64,000 nucleotides of DNA, from contig NC_088300.1 in assembly GCF_032854445.1 (NCBI RefSeq), positions 6,386,001 to 6,450,000 of the forward strand, in the 5' to 3' direction. Below, piece by piece: positions 25,365 to 58,730 of this stretch. The notes under the pieces are model-generated. The model was not told where the DNA came from. It saw only the letters and a program-made list of their open reading frames with translations, and ran no database searches. Position 1 is the stretch's first letter. The number at the start of each line of letters is the position of its first letter. The position numbers and the translations under genes are program-made. This DNA is from Liolophura sinensis (Eukaryota; Mollusca; Polyplacophora; Chitonida; Chitonidae).

Positions 25365-26198
25365 TCAAGCTGCCACTATCACATAGTGTGGATAATTTCT
25401 GCACTACAACAAACTTTGACTCAGTTTGGTCAAGTATGGTTAATTTTGCATACAATGAAGCCACTTGTTGATAATTCTTTTAAACTTCGCCACCTCAGTT
25501 CCAAATCCTTGGATGGCTTTTCACCCTTAAATCACAGTTTTTGCATTCCACCTTCCTGGCACTGTTGAATAACTACACCTGTACTGTGAGTAACTTTAGA
25601 CTCGCCATCTTACTGTGGATAACTTCCAGGACACTCTTCAACTTGACACTCGGCCACCTGCATTCTTTGAGTAAGTTTAACACAGTAGATAACATTATAC
25701 TCAGTCAGCATGGTGCTGTGGCCTACTTTACACTGGCCAACCTTGTGCCGTGGATAACTTGACACTACGGCACCCTTTACACTCTGATAAGTAACACTTC
25801 CACCTTGGCACTGACTGTGGGTAACTGTACAGCACGGCACCCTCACACTCTGGATAATTGCAACATTCAGCCACCTTAGCACATGTGCATAACTTTTACT
25901 TAGAGGCACCCACCCAACACTGATAACTTTACACTAAGGCCACCTTCGCACTCTGGAGTAACGTTGCAACTCAGCCACCTTGGCACTGTGGACAACTTTA
26001 CACTAAGGCATCCTTGCACTGTGGGTAACGTTACACTTGGCCACCTTGGCACTGTGGACAGCTTCACACTAAGATCTCCTCGCACTCCGGATAATGTTGC
26101 ACTTAGCTACCTTTGCACTGTGGATACCTTTCCCTTGGTATGTGATTGGTACTGTGATTAACTTCACACTTCGGGTCACCATCATACTGTGGCTAACT

Positions 26199-46576
<20,378 letters not shown>

Positions 46577-46879
46577 CTTTGATCACCCTATCGCACACAA
46601 ATGAAGTTCGGATCATTTATTACTCTACATTGACAGTATGTTCCAAAACCGGAAGTAGTAGCCATGTGCTTTTTCGAAGACCACTAACACCAATAAAAGA
46701 AACAATAATGGGTCATTTTTCAAAGTATACTGATCTAACACATATATTTAAATGTAGAAAATGTATGCCATGTAAAAGAAATGATGTGTTTTTTATTTCT
46801 GTATTATAAAAGATGGTGATGACAGAAAATATAACCATAATATAAACGCTTTTGATGTGTGTGGCTAAACGATAGCAAA
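46577..46879. promoter_or_regulatory. shared divergent promoter of NVL and kanadaptin
   Basis: 303 bp lie between the two start codons. It contains a consensus ETS site ACCGGAAGT (46648-46656) and a CCAAT box (46690-46694). ETS and CCAAT are usual in bidirectional housekeeping promoters. Transcription starts cannot be placed by eye. Confidence 0.7.
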
Positions 46880-49800
46880 ATGGCTGATCAAAGCCTGGAG
46901 AATAACCAAAATGAGAGGTCAACGTTTGCAAAAGTTATTCCCTCAGATGACAGTGTCGACTTCAAACAGTCTGAGAAGGCGATGGATGCTGGATCTATAG
47001 ATAGAATAGAGTGTTCTCAAGGAAATGACAAAGCAGGACTCACAGATTCCTTTAAAGTACCGGAAAAGATTGTATTTCAACTCCCTGTTAAAAGTAGAAA
47101 GCCAGATCCTTCCATAACACTTTCAGATTCGTCAGATACAACCGAAAAGACGTATAGGAACAAAAACACAATTTCCCGTGAAAACAATGTTCGTTGTTCA
47201 GACGAGAAAGTAACTGCTGATAAAGACTGTACAAATGACGATAAAAATGACGACAATGCCAAATCAGTGAAACCTATTTCTACTCAGAAATGTGTTCAAA
47301 GCATAAGCCATAAATATGCTTTTCCAGCTCAGCAACTTTCACAAGGGACAATTCCTTACAAGGAACCATCTTGGGGTGGGCCATGTGAGGAACAATACAA
47401 ATTTGAAGTGCTTAAGAATGGAACAATGTTGGAAGATGTTGATCTGACAACAAAATCTTTCTATGTTATTGGTAGACTACCGAGTTGTGATGTGACTATG
47501 GAGCACCCATCTTTGTCACGTCACCACGCTGTAGTTCAGTACTGTTCGCAAACTTCAGAGAAACATGAACAGGGCTGGTATCTCTATGACTTAGACAGCA
47601 CGCATGGCACATGGATCAACAAGATCAAAATCCGTCCCAAAGTTTACAACAGGTTGCGTGTTGGACATATGATTAAGTTTGGCGGCAGTAGTAGGCTCTT
47701 TATCTTACAGGTAAGTGATTTTCATGATTACAGAAATTTAATGATCAGAAATGAATGAAAATTACAGTAATCACTTTCTGTTTTTAAAATCTATTTAAGA
47801 TAAGTTTAAGGGAATGAGCTAGCTAAGAAGAGTAAGACATTTTATAATATCTCATAAAATATGGTGTGAACTCTACTTCATTACAAGTAAATCCATCCAA
47901 CACACTCGTAATTTCTGAAATTAGTTATTTTTGAAAACTGTTACCCCTCCCCCCTTAATAATGTATGTGTCATTTTATTCAGGGCCCAGAAAAGGATGCT
48001 GAGGCAGAATCTGAATTGTCAGTGACAGAACTAAAAGAACAACGTGAGAGGCAGAAGAGAGAAGTGGAAGTATTGAGATTAGCTGAGCTAGAGGAAAATG
48101 AGAAGAAACTGGCAGAACAAGAAAAGCGGAGAGAGTTGACAGGTTGTTCTTGGGGGTTAGGTGAGTGAACTTGAACTGTGACAGTCTAAATCAAAATGTA
48201 TTCATCCCTTAGAGTGTCAGTCTGAAACATGGCTGTTTTCTACTCAGAGATGCACTAGCCTTCGGCCAGTTACAGTGGTTGTACATGTTTAAAGGTGGAG
48301 AAAACATAAAAATGACATAAAGTTCAGGTGAAAGAGTGCGAAAAGTTATTCCTAAATGTGGTCTTAGTCTTGTTGTGTTTTTCATCTATATGATTATAGT
48401 CTTACTTTTATAGTCTTTATTATTGGCCGACTACATGTAGCTTTTACGAAGGGCCATTCACTTAACAAGAGGCCCAAGTGCAAGATGACATGAAGTCCTA
48501 TGTAGCAGATGTTGCAGCTACAGCAAATTTTTGCTTGTTATTTTTACCAATTTTTCTGAAGAAATGTTTTTATTGGAGCTATTTTTATTAAAGAATTTGT
48601 TTTTTCTTTTCAGATGAAGATGATGTGATAGAAGAGACTGTGGAAAATCCATTCTCAACACTAGATAATGAAGAGCTGTACATAAATGACCCCAAGAAAA
48701 GCCTAAAGGGTTACTTTGAAAGGGAAGGTAAGCATGAAAAGTTTTGGTGTGGTGTGGTGTGGTATGGTATATACATTGGTTTAGGTGACATAAATTTCTG
48801 ATCAATTTCAGAGGATGAAATATAGAACCTGACATATTTTATTTGTTAGTTAAAAATTATAAACTGTTCTATTTAATGATTTCCTTGATGCATTGAAGAT
48901 TATTTTATACTTGAGAACAATATAAAAGATTCTTGAAACATAATGTTATATTTAGTTTTTTGACATGTATGAGTACAAATAAACTTTAAAGTCTTCACTT
49001 AAAAAAATAAAGATGTTTTGAAGGTTAAGGCTGTGTCAGCCCTTAGCAGTCAACCCACAGTCAATGAGCTATTCCAGTGTCGTCAGTTGTGACTGCTCTC
49101 AAAATGTTTATGAGTTGGAGAATAGTGGTATTGTGACCAATTCTTCGCTACAATACTGTGTATGTCTGCTACATGTATGTGACTGAAAATATGCATGAAT
49201 GGGCATTCTAAGTACAAGATAACAATATACACACAAAAAATGATAAATAACTTGTCATTTTATTATTTTCTTACAGTCACCATTTAAGAATTATATTGCA
49301 TGAATGTTTATGCTTTGGAGAAGTCCTTTTCTTGTATGTCCACTGATACATTTCTTTCTGTGCCTATCCTACCCAGGTTTAGATCCTCCAGAGTATGAGA
49401 TATCTGAGGCAGGATTTGGAAAGTACAAATGTCAGGTGGAGTAAGTGTTTGGTTATGTATGACATAGTATCAGTTATCATATGTCAATATGCTCTGAACA
49501 TCATCTGTAATATTTCCAAGTATCAAAATACTGGCACGCCATGGATCTGTCTGTCCATACTGTATAATAGGATTCATCTGAAATTAAATGTCAGTCAGGG
49601 AACGCAAAAATCCATTATAGTTATGAATGCAAAAATCATACAGTACACTTGTTTTCAGTGATCTGTGCTGGAGGTCTGCCATCAATATTCATGTTACCTG
49701 CTAAACGGACATTGAAAGAAAGCTGGGAAAAGGCATTCATAGCATGGAGAAAGCACTCACACTGAAATGTTACTTCATTGAAATATAACAATTTTTTTTC

Positions 49801-52800
49801 TCATCTGAAAATGGAAGAAAATGGCTCAAATCAGAAATCAAATGATACAGAAATTATTATGTACATGTGTTATATATGCTTGTGATTTTAACATTTAAGG
49901 TGTGTCACATGTAATGTGTATTTTAGATTGCCGATAGACACCCCGACTGGCCATCCTATGATAGCAGAGGTTTGTGTGTCTGGGAAGAAGAAGGAAGCTG
50001 TTGTGGAGTGTGCACTGGAGGCTTGTCGTATCCTCGACCGCCAGGGCCTGCTGAGAAATGCCACACATGGTGAGTGGGAGGCTAGATTAGGTTATACAGT
50101 TTCAACTCTGATGGCAGTGGTTTGTGTGTCTGGTAAGAAAAAGGAAGCTGCTGTGGAATGTGCACTGAAGTACAATTAAAAGGTGAGACAAATCCTGGTT
50201 AAAGTTCATTTCTCATTTTGATTGTCGCTCATTCAGAGTATTGATTTCCTATAGTAATAACCAGACAAGCACAAAGTATGTAAAGTTTCAGGAGTGAGGA
50301 TTGTCAAAGTTTTTATATGAAAGAATATGAAAGAAGAATAATGTCTATAAAATTTGTGAATCTTCCAACCAGACAACACACTAACCATTGTGTCTTGAAT
50401 TCTTCTGTCAGAGAGTAAGAAAAGGAAGCAGAAGAACTGGGAAGATGATGACTTTTATGACAGCGATGAGGACACATTCCTGGACAGAACAGGGGACATT
50501 GAGAAGAAGAGAAGCATGAGGATGCAGAAAGCTGGCAAGATGGAGAATAAAGCCCAGACGTATGACTCACTGGTGAGTGGAACAGCAAGTTAGGTAGAGA
50601 ATGATGAGACTCGGTGTGTATGCTATAGTACCAGGTCATAAAGCAGGCCCAATAAAGCCCAGACATATGACTCACTGGTGAGTGGAACAGCAAGTTAGGT
50701 AGAGAATGGTGAGACTCAGTGTGTATGCCATAGTACCAGGTCATAAAGCAGACCGAATGAAGCCCAAGTGTATGACTCAGAGGTGAGTGGAACAGCAAGT
50801 TAGGTAGAGAATGATGAGACTCGATGTGTATGCCATAGTGCCAGGTCATAAAGCAGGCCCAATAAAGCCCAGACATATGACTCACTGATGAGTGGAACAG
50901 CAAGTTAGGTAGAGAATGGTGAGACTCAGTGTGTATGCCATAGTGCCAGGTCATAAAGCAGGCCCATTAAAGCCCAGACATATGACTCACTGGTGAGTGG
51001 AACAGCAAGTTAGGTAGAGAATGATGAGACTCGGTGTGTATGCCATAGTGCCAGGTCATAAAGCAGGCCCAATAAAGCCCAGACATATGACTCACTGGTG
51101 AGTGGAACAGCAAGTTTGGTAGAGAATGGTGAGACTCGGTGTGTATGCTATAGGGCCAGATCATAAAGCAGACCCAGTAAGCCCAGACATATGACTCACT
51201 GGTGAGTGGAACAGCAAGTTAGGTAGGAAATTGTGAGACTCAATGTGTATGCTATAGTGCCAGGTCATAAAGCAGGCCCAAAAAAGCCCAGACATATGAC
51301 TCACTAGTGAGTGGAAAAACCGGTTAAGTAGAGAATGGTGAGACTCAGTGTATATGCCATAGTACCAGATCATAAGGGAGACCCAATAAAGCCCAGATGT
51401 ATGACTCACTAGTGAGTGGAAAAGCAAGTAGTCTACAGAATGGTGTGACTGGGTGTGTATGCCATAGTACCAGATCATAAAGCAGGCCCAATAATGCCCA
51501 GACATATGACTCACTCTTGAGTGGAACAGCAAGTAATGTACAGAATGGTGTGACTTAGTGTGTATGCCATAGTGCCAGATCATAAAGCAGACCCAATGAA
51601 GCCCAAGTGTATGACTCAGTGGTGAGTGGAACAGCAAGTAGTGTACGGCATGGTGTGACTCAGTGTGTATGCCATAGTACCAGATCATAAAGCAGACCCA
51701 ATAAAGCCCAAGTGTATGATTCAGTGGTGAGTGGAACAGCAAGTAGTGTACAGAATGGTGTGACTTAGTGTGTATGCCATAGTGCCAGATCATAAAGCAG
51801 GCCCAATAAAGCCCAAGTGTATGACTCTGTGGTGAGTGGAACAGCAAGTAATGTACAGAATGGTGTGACTTAGTGTGTATGCCATAGTACCAGATCATAA
51901 AGCAGGCCCAATAAAGCCCAGACATATGACTCAGTGGTGAGTGGAACAGCAAGTAGTGTACAGAATGGTGTGACTCAGTGTGTATGCCATAGTACCAGAT
52001 CATAAAGCAGACCCAATAAAGCCCAGACATATGACTCGGTGGTGAGTGGAACAGCAAGTAGTGTACAGCATAGTGTGACTCAGTGTGTATGCCATAGTGC
52101 CAGATCATAAAGCAGGCCCAATAAAGCCCAAGTGTATGACTCAGTGGTGAGTGGAACAGCAAGTAATATACAGAATGGCGTGACTTAGCGTGTATTGCAT
52201 AGTGCCAGATCATAAAGCAGGCCCAATAAAGTCCAAGTGTATGACTCAGTGGTGAGTGGAACAGCAAGTAGTGTACAGCATGGTGTGACTCAGTGTGTAT
52301 TGCATAGTGCCAGATCATAAAGCAGGCCCAATAAAGCCCAAGTGTATGACTCAGTGGTGAGTGGAACAGCAAGTAATGTACAGAATGGTGTGACTCAGTG
52401 TGTATGCCATAGTGCCAGATCATAAAGCAGACCCAATAAAGCCCAAGTGTATGACTCAGTGGTGAGTGGAACAGCAAGTAGTGTACAGAATGGTGTGACT
52501 CAGTTTGTATGCCATAGTACCAGATCATAAAGCAGACCCAATAAAGCCCAAGTGTATGACTCCGTGGTGAGTGGAACAGCAAGTAATGTACAGAATGGTG
52601 TGACTCAGTTTGTATGCCATAGTGCCAGATCATAAAACAGGCCCAATAAAGCCCAAGTGTATGACTCAGTGGTGAGTGGAACAGCAAGTAATATACAGAA
52701 TGGTGTGACTTAGTGTGTATTGCATAGTGCCAGATCATAAAGCAGGCCCAATAAAGTCCAAGTGTATGACTCTGTGGTGAGTGGAACAGCAAGTAATGTA

Positions 52801-55800
52801 CAGAAAGGTGTGACAGTGTGTATGCCATAGTGCCAGATCATAAAACAGGCCCAACAAAGCCCAAGTGTATGACTCAGAGGTGAGTGGAAAAACAGGTTAA
52901 TAGAGAATGGTGTGACTCAGTATGTATGCCGTAGTGCCAGGTTGTAAAGCAGGCCCAATAAAGCCCAAGTTATGACTCACTTGTGAGTGGAAAAACCGGT
53001 TAAGTAGAGAATGGTGTGACTCAGTATGTATGCCATAGTGCCAGGTTGTAAAGCAGGCTCAGTAAAGGTCACTTAGCTTTAGTTCCCAGATTGGAAGCTT
53101 TGTTGGTTTTTTATTGGAGCTTACCATGGTTTATTAATTTGTTGGATCATTCACCCCAGAGGAGCAAACTAATGTTATTTGCTCTGAAGATGAATATATT
53201 AAAAGCCACTTAACTGTTGTAAACCTTTTAAATACGAACATGATCACATATCATGTCATTGTGATGATGATATGGAAACAGAGGAAACCCTACAGATCTG
53301 AGAATGACTGGCTGTTCTGATGACATGTGGTTTCTGTGTTTACTAATCCTAGCCTGTTCTGTTAAAAGATGAAACAGCACGAGGCAGTGGTTGCTGAAAT
53401 GGACGAAATTCAAGCCAAATTGGACAAGGCAAAAAAAGGTGACATAGATTTTGTTCTGTTTAAATAATCTAATAATCATTAGGTATTGTTTTTAAAGAAA
53501 GTTTTGATGATTGTTAAAGCAAGTAAATGAACAAGCCTCTGTAGGTATAAAATCATGAAGAACACTATCCCATTAGGCCTTTAGCGAGACAAGTGATTGA
53601 TCTTGATTAACAATATGCTCAATATGCTCCCCAGATGCTGAAGCTGCTGAAGCTAATGATATTGATGCCCTCGATGCTTACATGTTGTCAATCAAATCGG
53701 GAGCCATGGATACCAAAACAAAGATGAAACTGAAGTGTCGGCAGCTTGAACTAAAGAAAGAAGAATTGCGTTTGAGAAAACTTATCAACATTGCCAAACC
53801 AGCATCACTTCCAGAATTAAAACAGTAAGTTTCTTGTATTCTATATGTTTTCTTGCTTCACTCTTCACAACTTGTGTTGATTAATGAGGCCCATGCAGTT
53901 GTCATTCCTGAGCTTTTGTTAACCAATCTTCATGCTTTTTTTTATTATTATTTTCTTTGTTTGTGTAGGCAAATCCCGGCATCAGTAAAACCAGTTGACA
54001 AGAAAGGGCTTCCAATTATTGGAAAAAGGAAAATGGTGGAACCATCCAAAAAGTTTTCAAGACCTTTACCCATAGTAAGTAAAACATTTGTTCCAGATTT
54101 CAGTCTTAAAGCTTTGCTGCTTAGATTCTAATTACTGGGGTTACATTCCTTCCCAAATATTACCTGGGGTTGAGGGGTGTTTGCTTTTTCACATGATATT
54201 CTGGTTACATCTGTACCATTATTATTGTAAGAAAATGTGCTGGCTAGCTATAAGTTAATAATACTGGTACAGTGACTTGTATCATGATAGGTATCACGGT
54301 AGAGAAGCAAGATTGTAAAATCCTGTCTGGTTATGAACTATGTGTCTGATTTGAAGTATGAAAATCATTTATCCATTTTCATTTGAGAGGGTATCATTTC
54401 TATTTTTGTTTTTTTTTAGCAAGAACAGAAGATGGAAACGGATGATTTTGTGGAAGAGAATGATGATGAGGATGAAGAAATGGAAGGAAAAACAGACGAC
54501 GACAGGCAAAAGGGAACTGAACAACCATCAAATGCTGATGTATCTGTGAGGACTGATACACTACATCAAGGGGAGATAACTGTGACAAGAGATTCTTCTC
54601 CATCATCACCAGCTTTCAACAAAGAACCAGCTGCTACCTCAAACACAGACAGGCTGTCAGAAGCTGCGACCTCTGAACAAGAGATGTCAGGTAGGGCTTG
54701 ATCACAAGAGAATTAGTACACAGGTTTTCTGGGTAAACTTTAATTCCTTACTGTTTTCACTTTTGGAAGCACAACTTGGAATGAAGTGTATGCAGTTTTT
54801 TGATTTTCTTTCTAATGCAAAGGTCCATGAATCAGGGTTTTTTTTTTTTTTTTAATGCTGCAGCAAGCTTTAAATTCAGATTCTACACAGAGCATCCCCA
54901 TGTTCTGACTTTAACAAATCACACTGAAGACCAATTGATATTTTGATTCTTCAGTACAGAGCCTGATTGTAAGATGCATGGTTTTCTCAAGTCTGTGTTC
55001 TTTATGTTTCTCTTCACAGGCAAAAAGTCCAAAAATTATAACACCTCTGTAGCAGCCCATTTATCTCATATCAAAAAGGTAAGTATTACGTGAAGGAAAA
55101 CATTGCTCATTGCAGCCTTATCCTGAAGCAAGCACGTCAGTTGTGTTTGTGATGCTCACTGCTCACCACCAAACGATGCTCACTTTGCCATTATGGGTCA
55201 TTGCTGACCACCAATTGTCAACTCACATTGTCACGATTACTCACCAAATGCAGAAAACGTTGTCACCATGGCTCACTGCCCACCACCATTTGTTGGTCAT
55301 TTTGTCATGATGGCACATTGCTCAACACCAAATGCTGCTTGTCATTATGGTACACTGCTCACCATCAAATGCTGCTTGTTATGGTGATACACTGCTCACC
55401 ATCAAATGCTGCTTGCCATGACGGTACACTGCTCACCAGCAAATTCTGCTTGTTACGATGGTACACTGTTCACCACCAAATGTTGCTTGTTGTGATGGTA
55501 CACTGCTCACCATCAAATGCTCCTTGTCATTGTGATACACTGCTCACCATCAAATGCTGCTTGTCATGATGATACATTGCTTACCATCAAATGCTTTTTG
55601 TCGCGATTGTACATTGCTCACCACCAAATGCTGCTTGTCATGATGGTACACTGCTCAGTGTCAAATGCTGCTTGTCATGATGGTACACTACTCACTATCA
55701 AATGGTGCTTGCTATGATGGTGCATAGCTCACCACCAAATGCTGCGTGTCATGATGATACATTGCTCACCACCAAATGCTGCTTGTCATGATGGTATACT

Positions 55801-57092
55801 GCTCACCACCAAATGTTGCTTGTCATGATAATACATTGTTCACCACTAAATGCTGCCTGTCATGATGATACATTGCTCACCACCAAATTGCTGTTTGTCA
55901 TGATGATACATTGCTTGTCACTAAATGCTGTTTGTCATGTTGGTACATTGCTCACCACCAAATGCTGTTTGTCATGATGATACATTGCTCACCACCAAAT
56001 GCTGCTTGTCATGAGGATACGTTGCTCACCATCAAATGCTGCTTGTCATGATAATATATTGTTCACCACCAGACACTGCTTGTCATGGTGATACATTGCT
56101 CACCACCAAATTGCTGTTTGTTATGATGATACATTGCTTGTCACTAAATGCTGTTTGTCATGTTGGTACATTGCTCACCACCAAATGCTGCCTGTCATGA
56201 TGGTACATTGCTCACCACCAAATGTTGTTTGTCATGACGATACATTGCTCACCACCAAATGCTGCTTGTCATGAGGATACATTGCTCACCATCGAATGCT
56301 GCTTGTCATGATGGTACATTGCTCACCACCAAATGCTGTTTGTCATGATGATACATAGCTCACCACCAAATGAGGTGAATACAGAACAGATGATACTGTT
56401 TAAAATGCTTCAGTATCTCTGTGATACATTGAGCTGATAAATGCTCCTACAAATTCACCTGGTTTGAAGTCTTTTCTTTTAGAAACATAATAATAATTGT
56501 TGAATGAGTTACAAAAATTGCTAATTTGTTTTCTAGAGTGGAATCTTCAAGTTTCAGTCACCCAGAAGCCAATTGGCCCTTGAGGTTGTGTGTTCAAATC
56601 CAGCTCCTGCTGGTTGTTCCGCAGCGTTACATGTAAAGGTTTGTCAGTAACCTGCTACTTCATGCATGGTTGGTTTGAAGGGAAGTCAGGGGGTCTGTCA
56701 GGTTCCTGAGAAAGGGCCGCAATTTCATCTGGGCTCTGCTCAATTTACAACCATCAACCTGACATAGACTGTATATGTGAAGAATCTTCTGTAAGGCATT
56801 TAACCACAGTTAAATATTACATATCATATCAAGGGAAGGGAAAGGTGGATACATGTATATGTTTTATGATCTCGTGGTATAGCATTGGCCTGTAGTTTAC
56901 CTCTAAAGAAGTCATTTTTACACCTACCATTAGACAGAGCATGTCTATCTGTCCATATTTTGTCCGGGCTATATCTCCAATTATTTTCCATGGAGAGTTT
57001 TAATTTGTGAGGGATACATACACAGATGACGATGTGTTGTGACTCACATTTGTTCAGTTCTGTGGTTATCATGGTAACCACATAGCCATTTT

Positions 57093-57140
<48 letters not shown>

Positions 57141-58416
57141 AGATATGATTTTGTGTCCGGGCTGTAACTCCAACCTTTTCCCATATAGAGTTTTAATTTT
57201 TGTTGGATATCTTCATACACGTTATGATTTCGTGTCTGGGCTATAAGTCAACTCTTTTCCATGTAGAGCTTTCAATTTTGGTGGCCACTTACACACAGAG
57301 ATGATGATGTTGTCATGGGTACCAGATTGCCATTTCCCCTGAAGATACTATATAAATAGATATGACATCATGTCCGGGCTGTAACTCCAACTGTTTTCCA
57401 CATTGGGTTTTAATTTTTTGTCAATACATAGATACACAGATGATGATGTGTCATGTCTCACATTTTCCATATTCACGGTGGTCATGGTAACCAGATAGCC
57501 ATTCTCCATATATATACAAGAACAAAAATATACATGATTTCATGTCAGGGCTACAACTCGAACTGCTTTCCATGTAGAGTTTACTTTTTGGTGGATACAT
57601 AGATACGCAGATGACGATGTGTCACGTCTCACATTTGTCCATTTCCGTGGTTGTCATGGTAACCAGATAGCCATTTCACCTGAACTCTTTGTCTTTACAT
57701 GCCATCCAGTCCTTCCAAACATGACATGATGATATGTGATGTATTGGACATTCCATCATCTCTGACCTTGTAATGACGTTTTTCAGAAGCAGAAGACCAT
57801 CTCACAGATGAAGACCCCTGCAGAGTATGATGATGATGACCCAGACTATGCAGTCTGGCTGCCTCCAGTTGGTTAGTGCTTCATGCCTTTGTATTATAAA
57901 TGTCAATTCGGTATCTAATCCAACCATAGTGTCGTTTGTCTTCTTGCAACCACTGTGGTAAAGGTTAACAATTTTCCCCCAACTGCTGAGCTGTTTTGAG
58001 TAAGATTTAATACATGGATTCGTGTTCACCACCTCGGCCTCCATGGCCAGGTCAGCGCAGAGCAATGATCCAGGAATCTCTCACCAATATGGTCACTGTG
58101 AGCTCGTACTGGACTCCTCTTCGGCCGTACTCGAGCAACCTGCAGATGGTCGTGAGTTTTCCCCCTGAGCTGTGCCCGATTTACGGCCACCATAATGCTG
58201 GTCGTTGTCATACAAGTGAAATATTGCTGACTACGGCGTAAAACTCCTATCAGATAAGTAAATAAATAAATCAATTAATTCTATGCAAGACATTATGCAG
58301 TCAAGCACTAATTTTCATAAAGGACTGTCTGCAGGAATTTAAAATGCCTTGTGTTTTTTTGACCAGGCCAGAGTGGAGATGGGAAAACACATCTGAATGA
58401 GAAGTATGGTTACTGA
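46880..58416 (+). CDS. SLC4A1AP: kanadaptin (SLC4A1 adaptor protein)
   Basis: Mainly nuclear FHA-domain protein, first described as a kidney anion exchanger adaptor. 13 exons join without any frame problem: 46880-47710, 47983-48160, 48614-48727, 49377-49440, 49927-50069, 50412-50572, 53369-53438, 53635-53824, 53969-54074, 54420-54690, 55020-55078, 57787-57871, 58367-58416; 773 residues (human about 796). The FHA domain (about 176-277) has [28 protein letters not shown] and DSTHGTWIN. Next come a charged coiled coil (exon 2), [18 protein letters not shown] (exon 3), a dsRBD-like stretch ([18 protein letters not shown], exon 5), [20 protein letters not shown] (exon 6), an acidic region (exon 10), and the hallmark end [11 protein letters not shown] / [16 protein letters not shown]. 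The ATG at 46880 follows AGCAAA and is the first ATG leading this frame. Introns 5, 6 and 11 hold tandem repeats. Confidence 0.95.
48728..49376. other. kanadaptin intron 3
   Basis: AT-rich, no repeat family or coding similarity recognised. Confidence 0.55.
50108..50171 (+). repeat. partial copy of kanadaptin exon 5 inside the following intron
   Basis: The stretch CTGATGGCAGTGGTTTGTGT, CTGGTAAGAAAAAGGAAGCT, GTGGAATGTGCACTG is a diverged copy of exon 5 at about 49959-50022 (about 50 of 64 positions plainly alignable), offset by about 149 bp. The duplicated unit spans the 3' half of the exon, its donor and about 38 bp of intron; the second copy stops after the exon part. The first G of GGGAAG became T, creating a GGTAAG donor-like site. 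Confidence 0.88.
50546..53068 (+). repeat. 105-bp array (about 24 copies) built from kanadaptin exon 6 end and its 5' splice site
   Basis: Exon 6 ends AATAAAGCCCAGACGTATGACTCACTG with the donor GTGAGTGG at 50573. That whole block recurs about every 105 bp (50546, 50651, 50756, 50861, 50966, 51071 and on) followed by intron sequence GAACAGCAAGT...GCCATAGTGCCAG. Nearly every unit keeps G/GTGAGTGG. Middle copies use AAGTGTATGACTCAGTG. Reading on past the true donor meets an in-frame TAG or TAA within one unit. Confidence 0.95.
55097..56375 (+). repeat. 37-bp array (about 33 units) in kanadaptin intron 11
   Basis: Unit type CATTGCTCACCACCAAATGC followed by TGCTTGTCATGATGATA. It starts about 18 bp after the exon 11 donor with a weak first unit (ACATTGCTCATTGCAG) and becomes regular after 55300. 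It does not contain exon sequence. Confidence 0.9.
56560..56815 (+). mobile_element. old SINE copy
   Basis: A B-box-like GTGTTCAAATCCAGCTCCTG, GTTTGTCAGTAACCTGC, GGGCTCTGCTCAATTTAC and a decayed tail follow the main SINE order, with an internal duplication of the GTCAG..CCTG part. Confidence 0.6.
56930..57690 (+). mobile_element. element with about five 160-bp tandem units, copy 2
   Basis: Units repeat GTCCGGGCT..AACTCCAAC, GAGTTTTAATTTTTG, GGATACATAGATACACAGATG, GTCATGGTAACCAGATAGCC. Ends match those of 20918-21482 (CCATTAGACAGAGCAT at left, CACCTGAACTCTTTG at right). An (AT)n microsatellite at 57095-57137 lies between units, a layout known for pearl/Helentron-type elements. Confidence 0.75.
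57095..57137. repeat. (AT)n microsatellite
   Basis: About 21 AT dinucleotides between two of the 160-bp units. Confidence 0.95.
58027..58277 (+). mobile_element. SINE copy in the last kanadaptin intron
   Basis: Head CCTCGGCCTCCATGGCCAGG, GAATCTCTCACCAATATGGT, a B-box-like GAGCTCGTACTGG (decayed), body GGCCACCATAATGCTGG and tail AGATAAGTAAATAAATAAAT. Confidence 0.8.
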
Positions 58417-58724
58417 GAAGATCCTCACCCTGGTTTACATCAGGCAGCTCAGGTTACAGGGATACGAGTACAGCTATAGATAAGCGAGGCAATGCACAGG
58501 GAAACTATGAAACAACCAGAGTTAGCTGAATATAAGATCCATGATTCAAGCTCATTGGAGTCAGTGGTTACTGCAATGGAAAACTTTACATGTCCTTTGT
58601 AAGAAGGATAAGAACTTTTTTGGAAGAACATGACACTTTCAATTGATTGAAGGTAATGTTCAGTATGAAATAGTATCTTACTTTCTCAGAAATTAAGGTG
58701 TCCTGTAAAGTTCAGTTTTATCTG

Positions 58725-58730
58725 AATAAA
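58725..58730 (+). terminator. kanadaptin polyadenylation signal AATAAA
   Basis: A canonical AATAAA lies about 310 bp after the kanadaptin stop codon. Its use is inferred. Confidence 0.5.

Noticed and set aside
46859-46879. Upstream extension of kanadaptin starting at a GTG
   Set aside because: The ATG at 46880 has good context and no upstream ATG is in this frame.
50313-52828. Very long minus-strand open frames (up to 555 codons) repeating [20 protein letters not shown]
   Set aside because: They exist because the 105-bp unit is a multiple of three and happens to lack stops in that frame. They are antisense to kanadaptin, have no start context and no family similarity.
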